From assembly GCA_023450615.1 (NCBI GenBank), contig JAEXGT010000104.1, positions 1 through 64,000 on the forward strand: a stretch of DNA of 64,000 nt, given 5' to 3'. The notes under the pieces were generated by a model. It saw only the letters and a program-made list of their open reading frames with translations, searched no databases and was not told the DNA's origin. The position numbers were made by a program, and so were the translations under genes. Origin of the DNA: Pseudomonadota bacterium (GTDB taxonomy: Bacteria; Pseudomonadota; Alphaproteobacteria; Rhizobiales; Beijerinckiaceae). Below, one piece after another: positions 1-7,906 of this stretch. Numbering within the stretch: position 1 is the stretch's first letter; each line of letters opens with the position of its first letter.

Positions 1-672
1 CAACCACACAAGCCGCAGTTCCTCGTCGGACAGAACCCGATCCCTGCTGCGCTCAACAGACGGAAGGCGAACGCCAGCGCAGGGCGACGGTCCGTGAAGG
101 ATTGAGCGTTCGACGGCCCAGTTGAACAACTTGCGGATCGCAGCGAACGTTCGGTTGGCCGCAACCGGGGTGCCGCGGTCGGTAATGCGATCAAGCAACT
201 CGACGACATCGCGCCGGGTGATGTCCTGCACGCGGCGCTCGCCCCAGGCGGGCAGAACATGCAGCTTGAAGAGGCGCTCGACCTCTTCCGCCGAGCGCGG
301 CTTGAGCCTCGGCCTGACGTATCGATCCAGAAAGCTTGCGATCAGGGTTGCGACCAAGTCGCGATCTGGGCCGATGGATGCGGTCTCGCGACGGGCAGCC
401 TGTTTCTCCTGACCGGGGTCATGTCCGTTCGCGACCGCCTTGAGTGCGTCCCGCGCGCGTTCCCGTGCATCCCCAAGGCCTACGGCAGGGTAGGGGCCGA
501 GCGTCAGCTTCCGTGGCTTGCCTGCAGCCCGGTAGCGAACGGCCCAGGAGCGTACCCCGCTGGGCTGGATGATGAGGTAAAGACCCGGTAGCAAGCCGTC
601 GGGGATTTCAACCCGTCGCGAGGGGTCGGGCTTCAGCTTCTCGACGCTCTGGACGGTCAGTGCCTTCGCCAT
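1..672 (-). CDS. Tyrosine-type site-specific integrase, P4 family (N-terminal 224 residues, runs off the left edge)
   Basis: The frame opens with ATG at 672 and stays open to base 1, so the catalytic C-terminus lies outside the window. The protein begins MAKALTVQSVEKLKPDPSRR, followed by a three-stranded arm-type DNA-binding region of the DUF4102 kind (residues about 1-90, with a VRYRAAGKPRKLTLGPYP segment). A SAM-like core-binding domain follows (about 110-200, including GERRVQDITRRDVVELLDRI and RTFAAIRKLFNWAVE). This order is typical of P4/CP4-57 integrases that insert islands into the 3' end of tRNA genes. The gene points away from the tRNA-His fragment at 832-883, which fits an integrase near one end of its own element. 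Start choice is supported by the N-terminal family sequence. The Arg/His/Tyr catalytic residues cannot be checked here. Confidence 0.9.
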   Translation of the reverse strand, partial: MAKALTVQSVEKLKPDPSRRVEIPDGLLPGLYLIIQPSGVRSWAVRYRAAGKPRKLTLGPYPAVGLGDARERARDALKAVANGHDPGQEKQAARRETASIGPDRDLVATLIASFLDRYVRPRLKPRSAEEVERLFKLHVLPAWGERRVQDITRRDVVELLDRITDRGTPVAANRTFAAIRKLFNWAVERSILHGPSPCAGVRLPSVERSRDRVLSDEELRLVWL

Positions 673-831
673 TGAGTCCTGCCGGGGTAACGCTGGGGTA
701 ACAGGAGGGCCGGGTTATGCAAGGTTACGGCGTGAGCGTAACAAAGCATAACATTTGGCATCAAGCCATTGTATAATAAGGGTTTAAGGCGCTTAGAAGG
801 CAACCGATTGTTTAGCTTTGAAACCCTTTGG
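673..831. other. Integrase upstream region inside the element
   Basis: This stretch lies between the integrase start and the tRNA fragment. It is richer in A and T than its surroundings (for example the run around 745-785) and I see no reading frame with coding character. It probably carries the integrase promoter and the element side of the recombination site. No specific promoter could be assigned. Confidence 0.4.
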
Positions 832-883
832 CACCAGATTGTGGATCTGGGGGTCCCCCGTTCGAGCCGGGGCGGCTGTACCA
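832..883 (+). other. Attachment site: 3' half of a tRNA-His gene (GTG anticodon), no 5' half
   Basis: The anticodon arm is complete: stem CCAGA (834-838), loop TTGTGGA with anticodon GTG at 841-843, stem TCTGG (846-850). The T arm CCCCG-TTCGAGC-CGGGG is at 856-872. The 3' acceptor strand CGGCTGT is at 873-879, the discriminator base A at 880 and CCA at 881-883. No D arm or 5' acceptor strand precedes 832, so this is not a functional tRNA. A 3' tRNA fragment next to an integrase is the usual att junction left by an island inserted in a tRNA gene. The intact tRNA-His should lie to the left of the window at the other end of the element. A73 is the non-canonical alphaproteobacterial form. Confidence 0.8.
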
Positions 884-904
884 TCCTCTTAATGAGACAA
901 GTCC

Positions 905-936
905 AAGGTCAGTGGCGCGGCGCCCTGGCCTTTTTT
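905..936 (+). terminator. Rho-independent terminator downstream of the tRNA-His fragment
   Basis: AAGGTCAG (905-912) pairs with CTGGCCTT (925-932, one G-U pair), with further inner GGCG/CGCC pairing, and a T run at 931-936. It is placed as the original terminator of the chromosomal tRNA-His gene, which indicates that sequence to the right is the host chromosome. Confidence 0.7.
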
Positions 937-1271
937 GTTGGCGCCTTAAGCTCATACTCTCCCCGAGTTCTGGTTGGCGGTGGTCTTAGTCCTTCCGGGT
1001 GAGCCTGCGAGCAGCTGAGTCAAGAGGGCGTTTAAGCGTTCGGAGGCATGAACGAGGCTGAAAGGCTTTGCCGGGTTTATGGCGGTATTGGGCGCTTGCT
1101 GCGCGCCGTCTCATCCGCCAGGGGTAAGGAAGCTAAGGCACATTACTCTCTTGGGCTCTGAGAGGGCTCATCCGGCGCGCAAGAGGTATATTGACAGTTT
1201 GCGGTGCACAAACGCTGATATGGTCCAATGTAGTTGATCAGATTCCTATCTTTGCGGTCAGGAAAAACCCG
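937..1271 (+). other. Non-coding interval before the methyltransferase gene
   Basis: About 330 bases without a convincing gene. A TTGACA hexamer at 1191-1196 could be a -35 element for the downstream gene, with a weak -10 in GATATG near 1216-1221. This would support the ATG at 1272 as the translation start. Nothing else is recognisable. Confidence 0.35.
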
Positions 1272-2021
1272 ATGGGCAGCAGGCCTTTCGTCCGGCGTTT
1301 GCTACGGCACGCGACCGCTTTCGGCATGGGTGAATACTTTCTGCGGATTCTAACGGAGCCGCCGGTCGGCTCCGTCGATTGGGGTGGCCTCCGCCGCCCG
1401 ATCCCTGTCAGCCGCTGGTTCGGTTCGGATCGCGGAAAGCCGATCGATCGGGTGTTCATTGAAGAATACCTCAAGCAGAACGCCTCGCGGATCCATGGGG
1501 CCGTTCTGGAGATCGCGGAAGATACCTATACGAGGCGCTATGGAGGTGCGAGAGTCATCTCAAGCGATGTTTTGCACGCTGTCGAAGGGAATCCCGCCGC
1601 AACGATCGTTGCGGATCTGGCGGATGCTCCTCACATCGCGGATGAGTCTTTCGATTGCATCATCATCACGCAGACTTTGCAGATGATCTATGATCTCCCG
1701 GCAACGGTTCGAACATTGCACCGCATCCTGAAACCAAGTGGAACCTTGCTGGCGACGCTGCCCGGCATCAGCCAGGTCAGCCGGGTCGATATGGAGCAAT
1801 GGGGCGATTTCTGGCGCTTCACGACCGCAAGTGCGCAAAGGTTGTTCGAGGAAGCTTTCTCTAGGGAGCGGATCTCGCTGAGCACTTACGGGAACGTCGT
1901 TGCCGCAGTCGCGCTTCTGCATGGATTGGCGAGCGAAGATCTTCACGACGAGGAACTCAGGATTCATGATCCCGATTATCAGGTGCTGATCGGCGTTTGC
2001 GCAACGAAGAGCTTGAGCTAA
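1272..2021 (+). CDS. Class I SAM-dependent methyltransferase (type 11 fold)
   Basis: The encoded protein is about 249 residues when started at ATG 1272 (MGSRPFVRRLLRHA). An in-frame TTG at 1191 would add 27 residues that look like upstream DNA and overlap a possible promoter. Features visible are the PVSRWFGSDRGKPIDRVFIE segment found in bacterial methyltransferases attached to sugar or nucleoside pathways, VLEIAEDTYTRRYG in the place of SAM motif I, a central SFDCIIITQTLQMIYDLP (motif IV-like) and HRILKPSGTLLATLPGI (post-motif). Motif I is degenerate, with no GxGxG. Such proteins occur in surface polysaccharide or lipid clusters, but no partner gene is adjacent here, so the substrate is unknown. 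Confidence 0.75.
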   Translation: MGSRPFVRRLLRHATAFGMGEYFLRILTEPPVGSVDWGGLRRPIPVSRWFGSDRGKPIDRVFIEEYLKQNASRIHGAVLEIAEDTYTRRYGGARVISSDVLHAVEGNPAATIVADLADAPHIADESFDCIIITQTLQMIYDLPATVRTLHRILKPSGTLLATLPGISQVSRVDMEQWGDFWRFTTASAQRLFEEAFSRERISLSTYGNVVAAVALLHGLASEDLHDEELRIHDPDYQVLIGVCATKSLS

Positions 2022-2039
2022 GCGGCGAGGGGATCCGCG

Positions 2040-2348
2040 TTATCGCGCTGCCGTCATGCCCGCCGCCGTCGGAACGGGGCTTTTGGTCAGCACGATTTTG
2101 TTCGCGCGGCTGCACGAAACAGTGACAAAGCCATCGGCGGCGTTGATCCGGACGGTCGTTTCCTCGTCATTGTTGACGAGCTGAACCGGGGCTTCGCCCA
2201 TGTCCTGCGCGGTTTCGGCGATGATCGAGAGACATTCGGAATATGGCATGGCGGCGACGCGCGTATTCGCATCCTCCGCGCGAACGTCGGCGGTCACTGA
2301 AAAGATTCCGATTGCGCCGAGCAGGGATGCCATCACCAAGGCTCGCAT
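2040..2348 (-). CDS. Small secreted protein of unknown function, probably stress induced
   Basis: About 102 residues from ATG 2348, preceded by a good GGAGGA ribosome-binding site 8 bases upstream. It has an N-terminal signal peptide (MRALVMASLLGAIGIFSVTA, cleavage likely near VRAED) and a mature part of about 75 residues with two cysteines (YSECLS and VSCSR) that could form a disulfide. I do not recognise the family. A GGAAC-N17-CGTT promoter lies at 2423-2448 on the same strand, giving a 5' leader of about 65-70 bases, so general-stress (EcfG) control is likely. It is convergent with the methyltransferase gene, with an 18-base gap. Confidence 0.65.
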   Translation of the reverse strand: MRALVMASLLGAIGIFSVTADVRAEDANTRVAAMPYSECLSIIAETAQDMGEAPVQLVNNDEETTVRINAADGFVTVSCSRANKIVLTKSPVPTAAGMTAAR

Positions 2349-2422
2349 CGATCCGTCCTCCAAACACTCGGAAGATCACCACGCCCGAGGTCTTATTGCT
2401 GTGCCATATCACACATGAAGAA

Positions 2423-2448
2423 AACGTGCCCGATCCCGTGCCCGTTCC
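2423..2448 (-). promoter_or_regulatory. EcfG-type general stress promoter (GGAAC-N17-CGTT)
   Basis: On the minus strand GGAAC (2448-2444) is followed by 17 bases and CGTT (2426-2423). This matches the known alphaproteobacterial EcfG/RpoE2 consensus of GGAAC, 16-17 bases, cGTT. It points toward the small secreted protein starting at 2348. Confidence 0.65.
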
Positions 2449-2491
2449 TGTTGTTGATGTCGCAGGAAAACAGCAAAGGTCTGTGGAAAGC

Positions 2492-2647
2492 TCAGCCGCT
2501 CGATTCCTTCAGGCTGGCAGACATCTCGCGCCCGCGACGCTCGGCTTGTTCCAACGCTGCAACAAGCATGAGGCGTATCTCATCGTCCTGATTGCCGATC
2601 CTGGCGAGAATCTTTTCCGCTTCTGTTTCATGGCCTTTGTCCGGCAT
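2492..2647 (-). CDS. Small hypothetical protein (51 aa)
   Basis: The ATG at 2647 is preceded by AAGGGAG, a good Shine-Dalgarno site 8-9 bases upstream. The 51-residue product is acidic at first (MPDKGHETEAEKILARIG), then mostly helical with charged residues (LMLVAALEQAERRGREMS), with no signal peptide or cysteines. I do not recognise a family. The gene lies tandem with the secreted-protein gene downstream and has an EcfG-like GGAAC-N17-GGTT sequence upstream at 2685-2710. The ribosome-binding site, promoter-like element and codon use support a real gene, but its small size keeps confidence moderate. Confidence 0.5.
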   Translation of the reverse strand: MPDKGHETEAEKILARIGNQDDEIRLMLVAALEQAERRGREMSASLKESSG

Positions 2648-2684
2648 GGATCGAACTCCCTTGAACGCATCCTTCGATGTTTCA

Positions 2685-2710
2685 AACCGTCAAGGATGAG
2701 CCCGAGTTCC
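2685..2710 (-). promoter_or_regulatory. EcfG-like promoter (GGAAC-N17-GGTT) before the 51-aa gene
   Basis: GGAAC lies at 2710-2706 on the minus strand and GGTT at 2688-2685, separated by 17 bases. It differs from the consensus -10 by one base but keeps the conserved TT. It would start a transcript about 30 bases upstream of the ATG at 2647. Confidence 0.45.
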
Positions 2711-3009
2711 TGAAGCGGAGACGTCGAGCAGCTTGGCCATGCGACACGATGGGGCCTTGCATCAACGTCTCAAATGTAAGAATGTTCTGTTCAAGAACGA
2801 TACGCCCTGCCATAGGACAAGGGCTCCATCGCGGGCAAATTCCATTGATGCCAGTGTTCAGTTCATTGCGTGCCGACTGCCAATCGGGACAACCGTTCCG
2901 GCGGGCGAATAATGACTATTTATCCATCGCCATTGCCTCCGGGACGACCGGTCCCTTTGAAATTTCGCATTCAGCCATGATTCATCCCGGAAACGTCAGG
3001 GGTGGTCCT
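2711..3009. other. Non-coding interval with no clear elements
   Basis: About 300 bases between divergently arranged small genes. A long open frame crosses it on the plus strand but lacks coding character before the ATG at 3010. I see no RNA gene, repeat or further promoter that I can support. Confidence 0.3.
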
Positions 3010-3228
3010 ATGAAAACTCGCGGACCAGATCCCTTGCAGGACGCCCTCGAACTCAAAGCGCGCGTTAAAGGCCTTAAGGCGCTTCTTGAATTTCAGCGCT
3101 GGCAGATCGAGGTGCTGAACGACAGGCTCTATGCCTCCGAATCGGGCGGTACGGCTGCCCGGCGCCTGCTCGTGCTCAAGCAGCACGAGACGGAAATGGC
3201 GCGTCGGCGAAAGGCTTCGAGCGCTTAA
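3010..3228 (+). CDS. Small helical hypothetical protein (72 aa)
   Basis: The ATG at 3010 has AGGGGTGG just upstream. The 72-residue product (MKTRGPDPLQDALELKARVK at the start) is almost entirely predicted helix, with heptad-like spacing of leucines in residues 12-45, and ends in a basic tail (ETEMARRRKASSA). It has no signal peptide or cysteine. An upstream in-frame ATG at 2977 is possible but has a poorer ribosome-binding site. It is convergent with the large cyclic-di-GMP gene, separated by 8 bases. No family is recognised; a small DNA- or protein-binding coiled coil is one possibility. Confidence 0.5.
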   Translation: MKTRGPDPLQDALELKARVKGLKALLEFQRWQIEVLNDRLYASESGGTAARRLLVLKQHETEMARRRKASSA

Positions 3229-3236
3229 CGCAGTCT

Positions 3237-6158
3237 TCAGCCGCGCCTTTTCCTGTCCTTGCCGAACAGGGTGTCGAGTTCGGGGATGTTGAGATGGCGC
3301 GGGTCCCAGGAGGACACCAGCTGCGGAATGAGCTTGCTCGGGCTTGCCATGCCGAACAGAAAGCCTTGGCCGATGTCGCAGCCCTGACTTCTCAGGAAGG
3401 CGGCCTGTACGGCGGTTTCGACGCCTTCCGCGACCGTGGCGATCCCGAGACTTTTGCCCAGCCCGAGGACGGCCTGGAGAATGGCCGGATCATCCGGATT
3501 GCTGGCGAGATCGTTCACGAACGAGCGATCGATCTTGATGATGTCGACCGGAAATTGCTTGAGATGCGACAGCGAGGCATAGCCCGTTCCGAAATCGTCG
3601 AGCGCGATCTTCACGCCTTCGTCGCTGAGAGTGCGAAGGGCCTTCTCAATATATTCCGCGCCCCGGCCGAGGAACACCGTTTCCGTGACCTCGACTTCGA
3701 GGTAGTGGTTCGGAATGCCGGCCGTGCGCAGGCGCTCCAGGACGCGGTCGGCAAAATCCATGCCTCTGAATTCCGCGGCGGATGCGTTGATGGCGACATG
3801 GCCGAAGTCAACGCCGTCCTGCAGCCAGCGGCGCATGTCATCGAAGACCATATCGTGCATCTGCTTGCTCAGGGCGACCGCAAGATGCGGATCGTCGAAG
3901 GCGGCCTGGATGCTTCCCGGAAGCTCAATTCCTGCGCGTGAGTTGCGCCATCTCAGAAGCGCCTCGAAGCCTGCAAGCTCACCGGATGTCAGATGGACCT
4001 TGGGTTGGTAGAACGGTTCGATGCTGCGCGCATCGATGGCGCTGCGGGCATTGCTGCGCATCTCCGCATTCCGCTGGGCTTCCGTTCGCATGGAAGGTTC
4101 GAAAACGACCACCTTGTCCCGGCCTGTGGCTTTGGCCGTGTAGAGCGCGATATCGGCCTGCTTGAGAAGAGTGGTGGCCTCTCCGGCATGATCGGGCCAG
4201 ATGCTCGCGCCGATGCTGGCGCGGCAATCGAGCATGCGCCCGGCATAGGGCAGGGGCCTTTGCAGGTGCTCGATGATCGGCGCGATGATCGCCTTGATGT
4301 CCTGCTCCCCGGCGATTTCGGGAAGGATGATGGCGAACTCGTCACCGCCGTTTCGGGCAACGGTATCGATGGGACGCACGGCGGCGCTCAAACGGTTTGC
4401 AATCGCCTGAAGCACCGCATCGCCGGCGTCATGGCCCAGGGTATCGTTGATCTCCTTCAGATGATCCACGTCGAGGACCAGCAGGCCGAGCTTGCCTCCC
4501 TTCTTTGCGTGCCGCTCGAGGGCTTTGCCCAGGCGAAGCTGGAAGAGAGCGCGATTGGGAAGGCGCGTCAGGTGGTCATGATGCGCCGCCCAGAGGATCT
4601 GCTCCTCGGCTTCCTTCTGTACCGTCACGTCGCTGATGATCCCTTCCAGGAAAAGCGGCTCGCCGGACGCGCCGTAGATGCATTGCCCGCGGTCGGCTAC
4701 CCAGCGGGTCACGCCCGCGCGGGTTCGGACGCGGTAGATCACGTCGAAGACCTGCTTCTGCGAGATGCTGCTGAGGATCGCCTCCTCGGTCGCGCGGAGA
4801 TCGTCGGGATGAATGAGCTCTCCCCATGTGAGCGTGCCGTCCAGAAATTCTCTGGCGGGATAGCCGCTCAACGCCTCGGCTCCTTCGCTGACGAAGGTAA
4901 AGGGCCACGGGGCGCTGATCTGGCACTGATAGACGAGGCCCGGAAGGTTATCGATGAGGGTTGCGAGCTGGCGCTTGTTCTCCATCAATTCCGCTTCGGC
5001 CTGCAGACGCTCTGTCAGGTCGCGCGAGACGCCAACCACGCCGACAATCTCGTCATTCTGCCTCCATGGCACCTTGATGGTCTGAAACTGCCGGGGCGTC
5101 CCCTGCACGGGAATGATCTCGTCGATCGTGATCGGCTTGCCTGTCGCGAGCACCTGGAGGTCGGATTGGGAGTGGATGTCGGTTGGGGCGCCTGAGAAGA
5201 ATACCCGGTCGACCGTTCCCTCGATCGGGCCGCAGATTTCGCTCAAGCGGCGGTTCGAGAAGACGAAGCGGCCTTCCCGATCCTTCACGAAGATCAGATC
5301 CTGGATGCTGTCGATGACGACCTGGAACAGGTTTCGGCTTTCATGGGCCTTGGCCTCTGCCGCTTTGCGGGCATGGATGTCCTCGGCGACCGTGATCGTG
5401 GAGACAGGCCTTCCCGTCTCGTCGCAGACGAAGCTGACATTGACCGCGCACCATATGACCGTGCCGTCCGGGCGCACATACCGCTTTTCGATCTGGAACG
5501 GCTCAGCCTTTTCGAGGTGCTCCTGGAATGTTGCCGTGCTCCAGGCAACATCCTCTTCGCAGATGAGGGCCTGCATCGGAAGCCCATCCAGTTCTTCCCT
5601 GCTGCGCCCCACGATGTCGCAATAGCGCTGATTGACCATCAGCACGCGGTTTGCGAGATCCCGATGCAGAATGCCCACCATGGTCTGTCCGAAGACGGTG
5701 GCGAGCTGCTGTTCTCTGATCCGCAAGGCTTCGGCTGCCGCCCGCCGCTCATTGATGTTGCGGAAAATGACCATGAGGTCGTCGCCCAAGGGGATCGCAT
5801 GCACCTCGTACCACGTGGACAAGGGCGCGAAATAAGCCTCAAACACCCTCTGGGTGCCGTCGGCCATGGCGCGGCGATAGTTCTCCTCGAAGATCGTGCC
5901 TGCAATTCTGGGAAATCGCTCCCAGACGCAGCTGCCGATGATGTCGGCGTCGGCATGCAGTTCCATCGCGGCGCGTGCATTGAAGAACGTGAAGCGCCAG
6001 TCGCGGTCGAGAAAGATGACGCAGTCGAACGTGTTCTCCAGGAAGGCGCGGGCATAATTCCAAAACCCGAAAGATGGGGCAGCTTTATCCTGGGGGCGTG
6101 GTTGCGCGCGCGTGCCGGATGAATATTTGCGCAGCCATGAAGGACTCCAAAGACGCAT
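3237..6158 (-). CDS. Multi-PAS GGDEF-EAL cyclic-di-GMP turnover protein
   Basis: The product is about 973 residues from ATG 6158. At least four PAS/PAC units occupy the first ~540 residues, each ending in a PAC-like segment (VIFRNINERRAA, ITVAEDIHARKAA, VGVSRDLTERLQ, GIISDVTVQKEA). The GGDEF domain has an intact GGDEF active site at residues 604-608 with an RPID inhibitory-site motif five residues before it. The EAL domain carries FEALLRW near residue 732, then VTETVF, ALDDFGTGYASL, IIKIDRSF and VAEGVET, so both catalytic sites look complete. It should make and/or degrade cyclic di-GMP in response to PAS signals. There is no obvious membrane segment from this start. Upstream in-frame starts would add a poorly conserved 78 residues. 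The ribosome-binding site is weak. Confidence 0.93.
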   Translation of the reverse strand: MRLWSPSWLRKYSSGTRAQPRPQDKAAPSFGFWNYARAFLENTFDCVIFLDRDWRFTFFNARAAMELHADADIIGSCVWERFPRIAGTIFEENYRRAMADGTQRVFEAYFAPLSTWYEVHAIPLGDDLMVIFRNINERRAAAEALRIREQQLATVFGQTMVGILHRDLANRVLMVNQRYCDIVGRSREELDGLPMQALICEEDVAWSTATFQEHLEKAEPFQIEKRYVRPDGTVIWCAVNVSFVCDETGRPVSTITVAEDIHARKAAEAKAHESRNLFQVVIDSIQDLIFVKDREGRFVFSNRRLSEICGPIEGTVDRVFFSGAPTDIHSQSDLQVLATGKPITIDEIIPVQGTPRQFQTIKVPWRQNDEIVGVVGVSRDLTERLQAEAELMENKRQLATLIDNLPGLVYQCQISAPWPFTFVSEGAEALSGYPAREFLDGTLTWGELIHPDDLRATEEAILSSISQKQVFDVIYRVRTRAGVTRWVADRGQCIYGASGEPLFLEGIISDVTVQKEAEEQILWAAHHDHLTRLPNRALFQLRLGKALERHAKKGGKLGLLVLDVDHLKEINDTLGHDAGDAVLQAIANRLSAAVRPIDTVARNGGDEFAIILPEIAGEQDIKAIIAPIIEHLQRPLPYAGRMLDCRASIGASIWPDHAGEATTLLKQADIALYTAKATGRDKVVVFEPSMRTEAQRNAEMRSNARSAIDARSIEPFYQPKVHLTSGELAGFEALLRWRNSRAGIELPGSIQAAFDDPHLAVALSKQMHDMVFDDMRRWLQDGVDFGHVAINASAAEFRGMDFADRVLERLRTAGIPNHYLEVEVTETVFLGRGAEYIEKALRTLSDEGVKIALDDFGTGYASLSHLKQFPVDIIKIDRSFVNDLASNPDDPAILQAVLGLGKSLGIATVAEGVETAVQAAFLRSQGCDIGQGFLFGMASPSKLIPQLVSSWDPRHLNIPELDTLFGKDRKRRG

Positions 6159-6390
6159 GATAGCTGCACTCTTAAAACCGTTGGCCGCTCTTGGCCTATG
6201 AGAGGTTGTCTTCCAGATGCGCCATGCATGATGCAGGGCGGCTGACGGCTCCTCGTCAAGGGAGTGAATTATGACTTTGCCATTGAATTGGGCGCAACCC
6301 TCAAAAAGCATAATAGGAATGCGCGTCAAGCTCATGGAATAGAATAACAAAGACAGCATGAAGGAGTGCGCTTCCATGCTGCCGGAAGAC

Positions 6391-6422
6391 AAAAAGGCCC
6401 GGTGTTTGCGCCGGGCCTTTTC
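6391..6422 (-). terminator. Terminator after the outer-membrane protein gene
   Basis: The stem AAGGCCCGG/CCGGGCCTT with loop around 6404-6409 is followed on the minus strand by a T run (complement of 6391-6395). Its plus-strand reading also has T residues at 6418-6421, so it may act in both directions. Confidence 0.8.
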
Positions 6423-6443
6423 CGTTGTCGAATGTTATGCAGC

Positions 6444-7148
6444 TTAGTTGAACTTGTAGTTCAAGCCGGCGCGCACCACGCCGAATTCCGTGTCGCGGCG
6501 GATGTTCACGCGATCAGCGAGGGCGTAGTTGTCCTTCGTGTCGAGGTTCACATAGAGACCTTCAACCTTCGCGGTGAACTGGTTGGTGATGGCGTATTCG
6601 ACGCCGCCGCCCACGGTCCAGCCCCAGTTGTTGCTGTTGCCGCGATGGAAGCCGAGCTCGGTGTCGAGGGCCTTGTTGCCGCCGATGTCGCCGTAAGCGA
6701 AGCCTGCGGTGCCGAACACGAGAGCGCGGTCGAAAGCAACACCGGCGCGGCCACGGATCGTGCCGAAATAGCCGTCCGAGTTACCGGCATAATAGGTGCT
6801 GCCGTAGGACGAGCCCTTGTTGCCGACAGCGGCATACTGAATGTCGGTCTCGGCGCCGATGACGACCATGCCGAACTGATAGTTGTAACCGGCCTGAGCG
6901 CCGCCGACGAAGCCACCCTTGCCGCGGCCGGGCACACCGAAGGCCGGGTCATAGTAGCGGCTGGTGCCGGTGCTCCAGCCGTAGCCGGCGTTCACACCTG
7001 CATAGAAGCCGCTCCAGGTGAAGGTCGGCAGGGCGTTGTAGGCAGGAGCCGGGGCGTAGCGGGAAGGAAGATCTGCGGCCTGTGCGGTCGAAGCGGCGAA
7101 GGCAATGGCTGCACCGGCAGCAAGAAGAGCGAGGGAGGAGGTACGCAT
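6444..7148 (-). CDS. Outer-membrane beta-barrel protein (Omp25/Omp31-like)
   Basis: The 234-residue product has a clear signal peptide (MRTSSLALLAAGAAIAFAAS, cleavage after TAQA) and then the family opening ADLPSRYAPAPAYN. WSGFYAGVNAGYGWS and repeated amphipathic glycine/aromatic strands (GGAQAGYNYQFG, GRAGVAFDRALVFGTAGFAYG) lead to the end RAGLNYKFN. This is the pattern of the 8-stranded porin-like family PF13505 common and often multicopy in Hyphomicrobiales. It is expected in the outer membrane and surface exposed; the specific role is unknown. A terminator follows at 6391-6422. Confidence 0.9.
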   Translation of the reverse strand: MRTSSLALLAAGAAIAFAASTAQAADLPSRYAPAPAYNALPTFTWSGFYAGVNAGYGWSTGTSRYYDPAFGVPGRGKGGFVGGAQAGYNYQFGMVVIGAETDIQYAAVGNKGSSYGSTYYAGNSDGYFGTIRGRAGVAFDRALVFGTAGFAYGDIGGNKALDTELGFHRGNSNNWGWTVGGGVEYAITNQFTAKVEGLYVNLDTKDNYALADRVNIRRDTEFGVVRAGLNYKFN

Positions 7149-7400
7149 TACATTTATTCCGTTCTTGAACTCAAAGCACGCTAGGCATTTCTTGCCTGTC
7201 CCCGGCTTAATAAGCTCGGAAGAGGTACCTCTGCAATATGATTGCCTGTGTTCGCTGCTTCTATGCTTGATGATTTATGAACGTTTACTTTTCATAAACC
7301 ATGAGGCAGAGGGCCGGTTGCTATGGCGGATCTTTCACGTAGAGATGGGCGGGCAAGTTAGACCTTACCAAGTCAGATTTTCAGAGACATAAACAACTTC
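7149..7400 (+). other. Intergenic region, possible untranslated transcript ending at the 7401 terminator
   Basis: About 250 bases that must contain the promoter of the outer-membrane protein gene on the minus strand. It is more AT-rich around 7225-7310 than its neighbours. No convincing reading frame is present, yet an intrinsic terminator oriented to the plus strand follows directly, which suggests a short plus-strand RNA. Confidence 0.3.
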
Positions 7401-7428
7401 AAGCCCTGCCACATGGCGGGGCTTTTTT
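7401..7428 (+). terminator. Plus-strand intrinsic terminator with no assigned gene
   Basis: AAGCCCTGCC (7401-7410) pairs with GGCGGGGCTT (7415-7424, one G-U) around loop ACAT, followed by a T run to 7428. No plus-strand gene lies upstream until beyond the outer-membrane gene, and the minus-strand reading lacks a T tract. Confidence 0.7.
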
Positions 7429-7447
7429 CTTGCCCGATATCAGCCGC

Positions 7448-7906
7448 TTAAGGGTTGCCGGCAAGCCGGTTCATGGCCTCGGCCCGCCGAGCGATCGCAT
7501 CCACATCCGCGCTCATGGGCAGCGTTGCAGGATCGAGCTCGTCGATGGGAAACCAGCGCGCCTCAAGCGCGTCGTCTCCAGCCTGCGGAAGGCCGGAAAG
7601 CCAGTGGCAGCGCACGGCGATCAGGATGTAATGCTGGCCAATGCCGCCACCATCCGATGGCACGAGAATGTCGAGCGCCGTGATGATGTCTTGCGCCTCG
7701 CCGCTGACGCCGGTCTCTTCCAGGAGTTCTCGCGTCGCGGCGTCGGCAACCGTCTCACCGAATTCGATCTTTCCTCCTGGAAAGCCCCAAAGCCCCGCAT
7801 CCGGCGGATTGGCCCTGCGCACGAGAAGGGCGCGCCCCTCGTGAATGACGACGGCGATCACGGCGGGAACGGGGGAGGGCGCATGAAAAAAGGCTTGGTC
7901 AGTCAT
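7448..7906 (-). CDS. Nudix hydrolase (probable ADP-ribose pyrophosphatase-like)
   Basis: The 152-residue frame has an intact Nudix box: GGKIEFGETVADAATRELL followed by EETGV, the GX5EX7REUXEEXGU pattern that binds Mg2+ and cleaves nucleoside diphosphate derivatives. The leading beta-strand is VPAVIAVVIHEGRALLVRR. The ATG at 7906 lies inside a perfect 12-bp hairpin with a T run that looks like the terminator of the phasin genes upstream. Translation may therefore start elsewhere: a GTG at the VIAVV segment, about 16 codons further in, would still include the whole Nudix domain. The substrate is not predictable; the closest resemblance is to MutT/ADP-ribose pyrophosphatase-type enzymes. Confidence 0.85.
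   Translation of the reverse strand: MTDQAFFHAPSPVPAVIAVVIHEGRALLVRRANPPDAGLWGFPGGKIEFGETVADAATRELLEETGVSGEAQDIITALDILVPSDGGGIGQHYILIAVRCHWLSGLPQAGDDALEARWFPIDELDPATLPMSADVDAIARRAEAMNRLAGNP

Noticed and set aside
832..883. A complete functional tRNA-His
   Set aside because: No D arm or 5' acceptor strand is found within 100 bases upstream, so it is a fragment.
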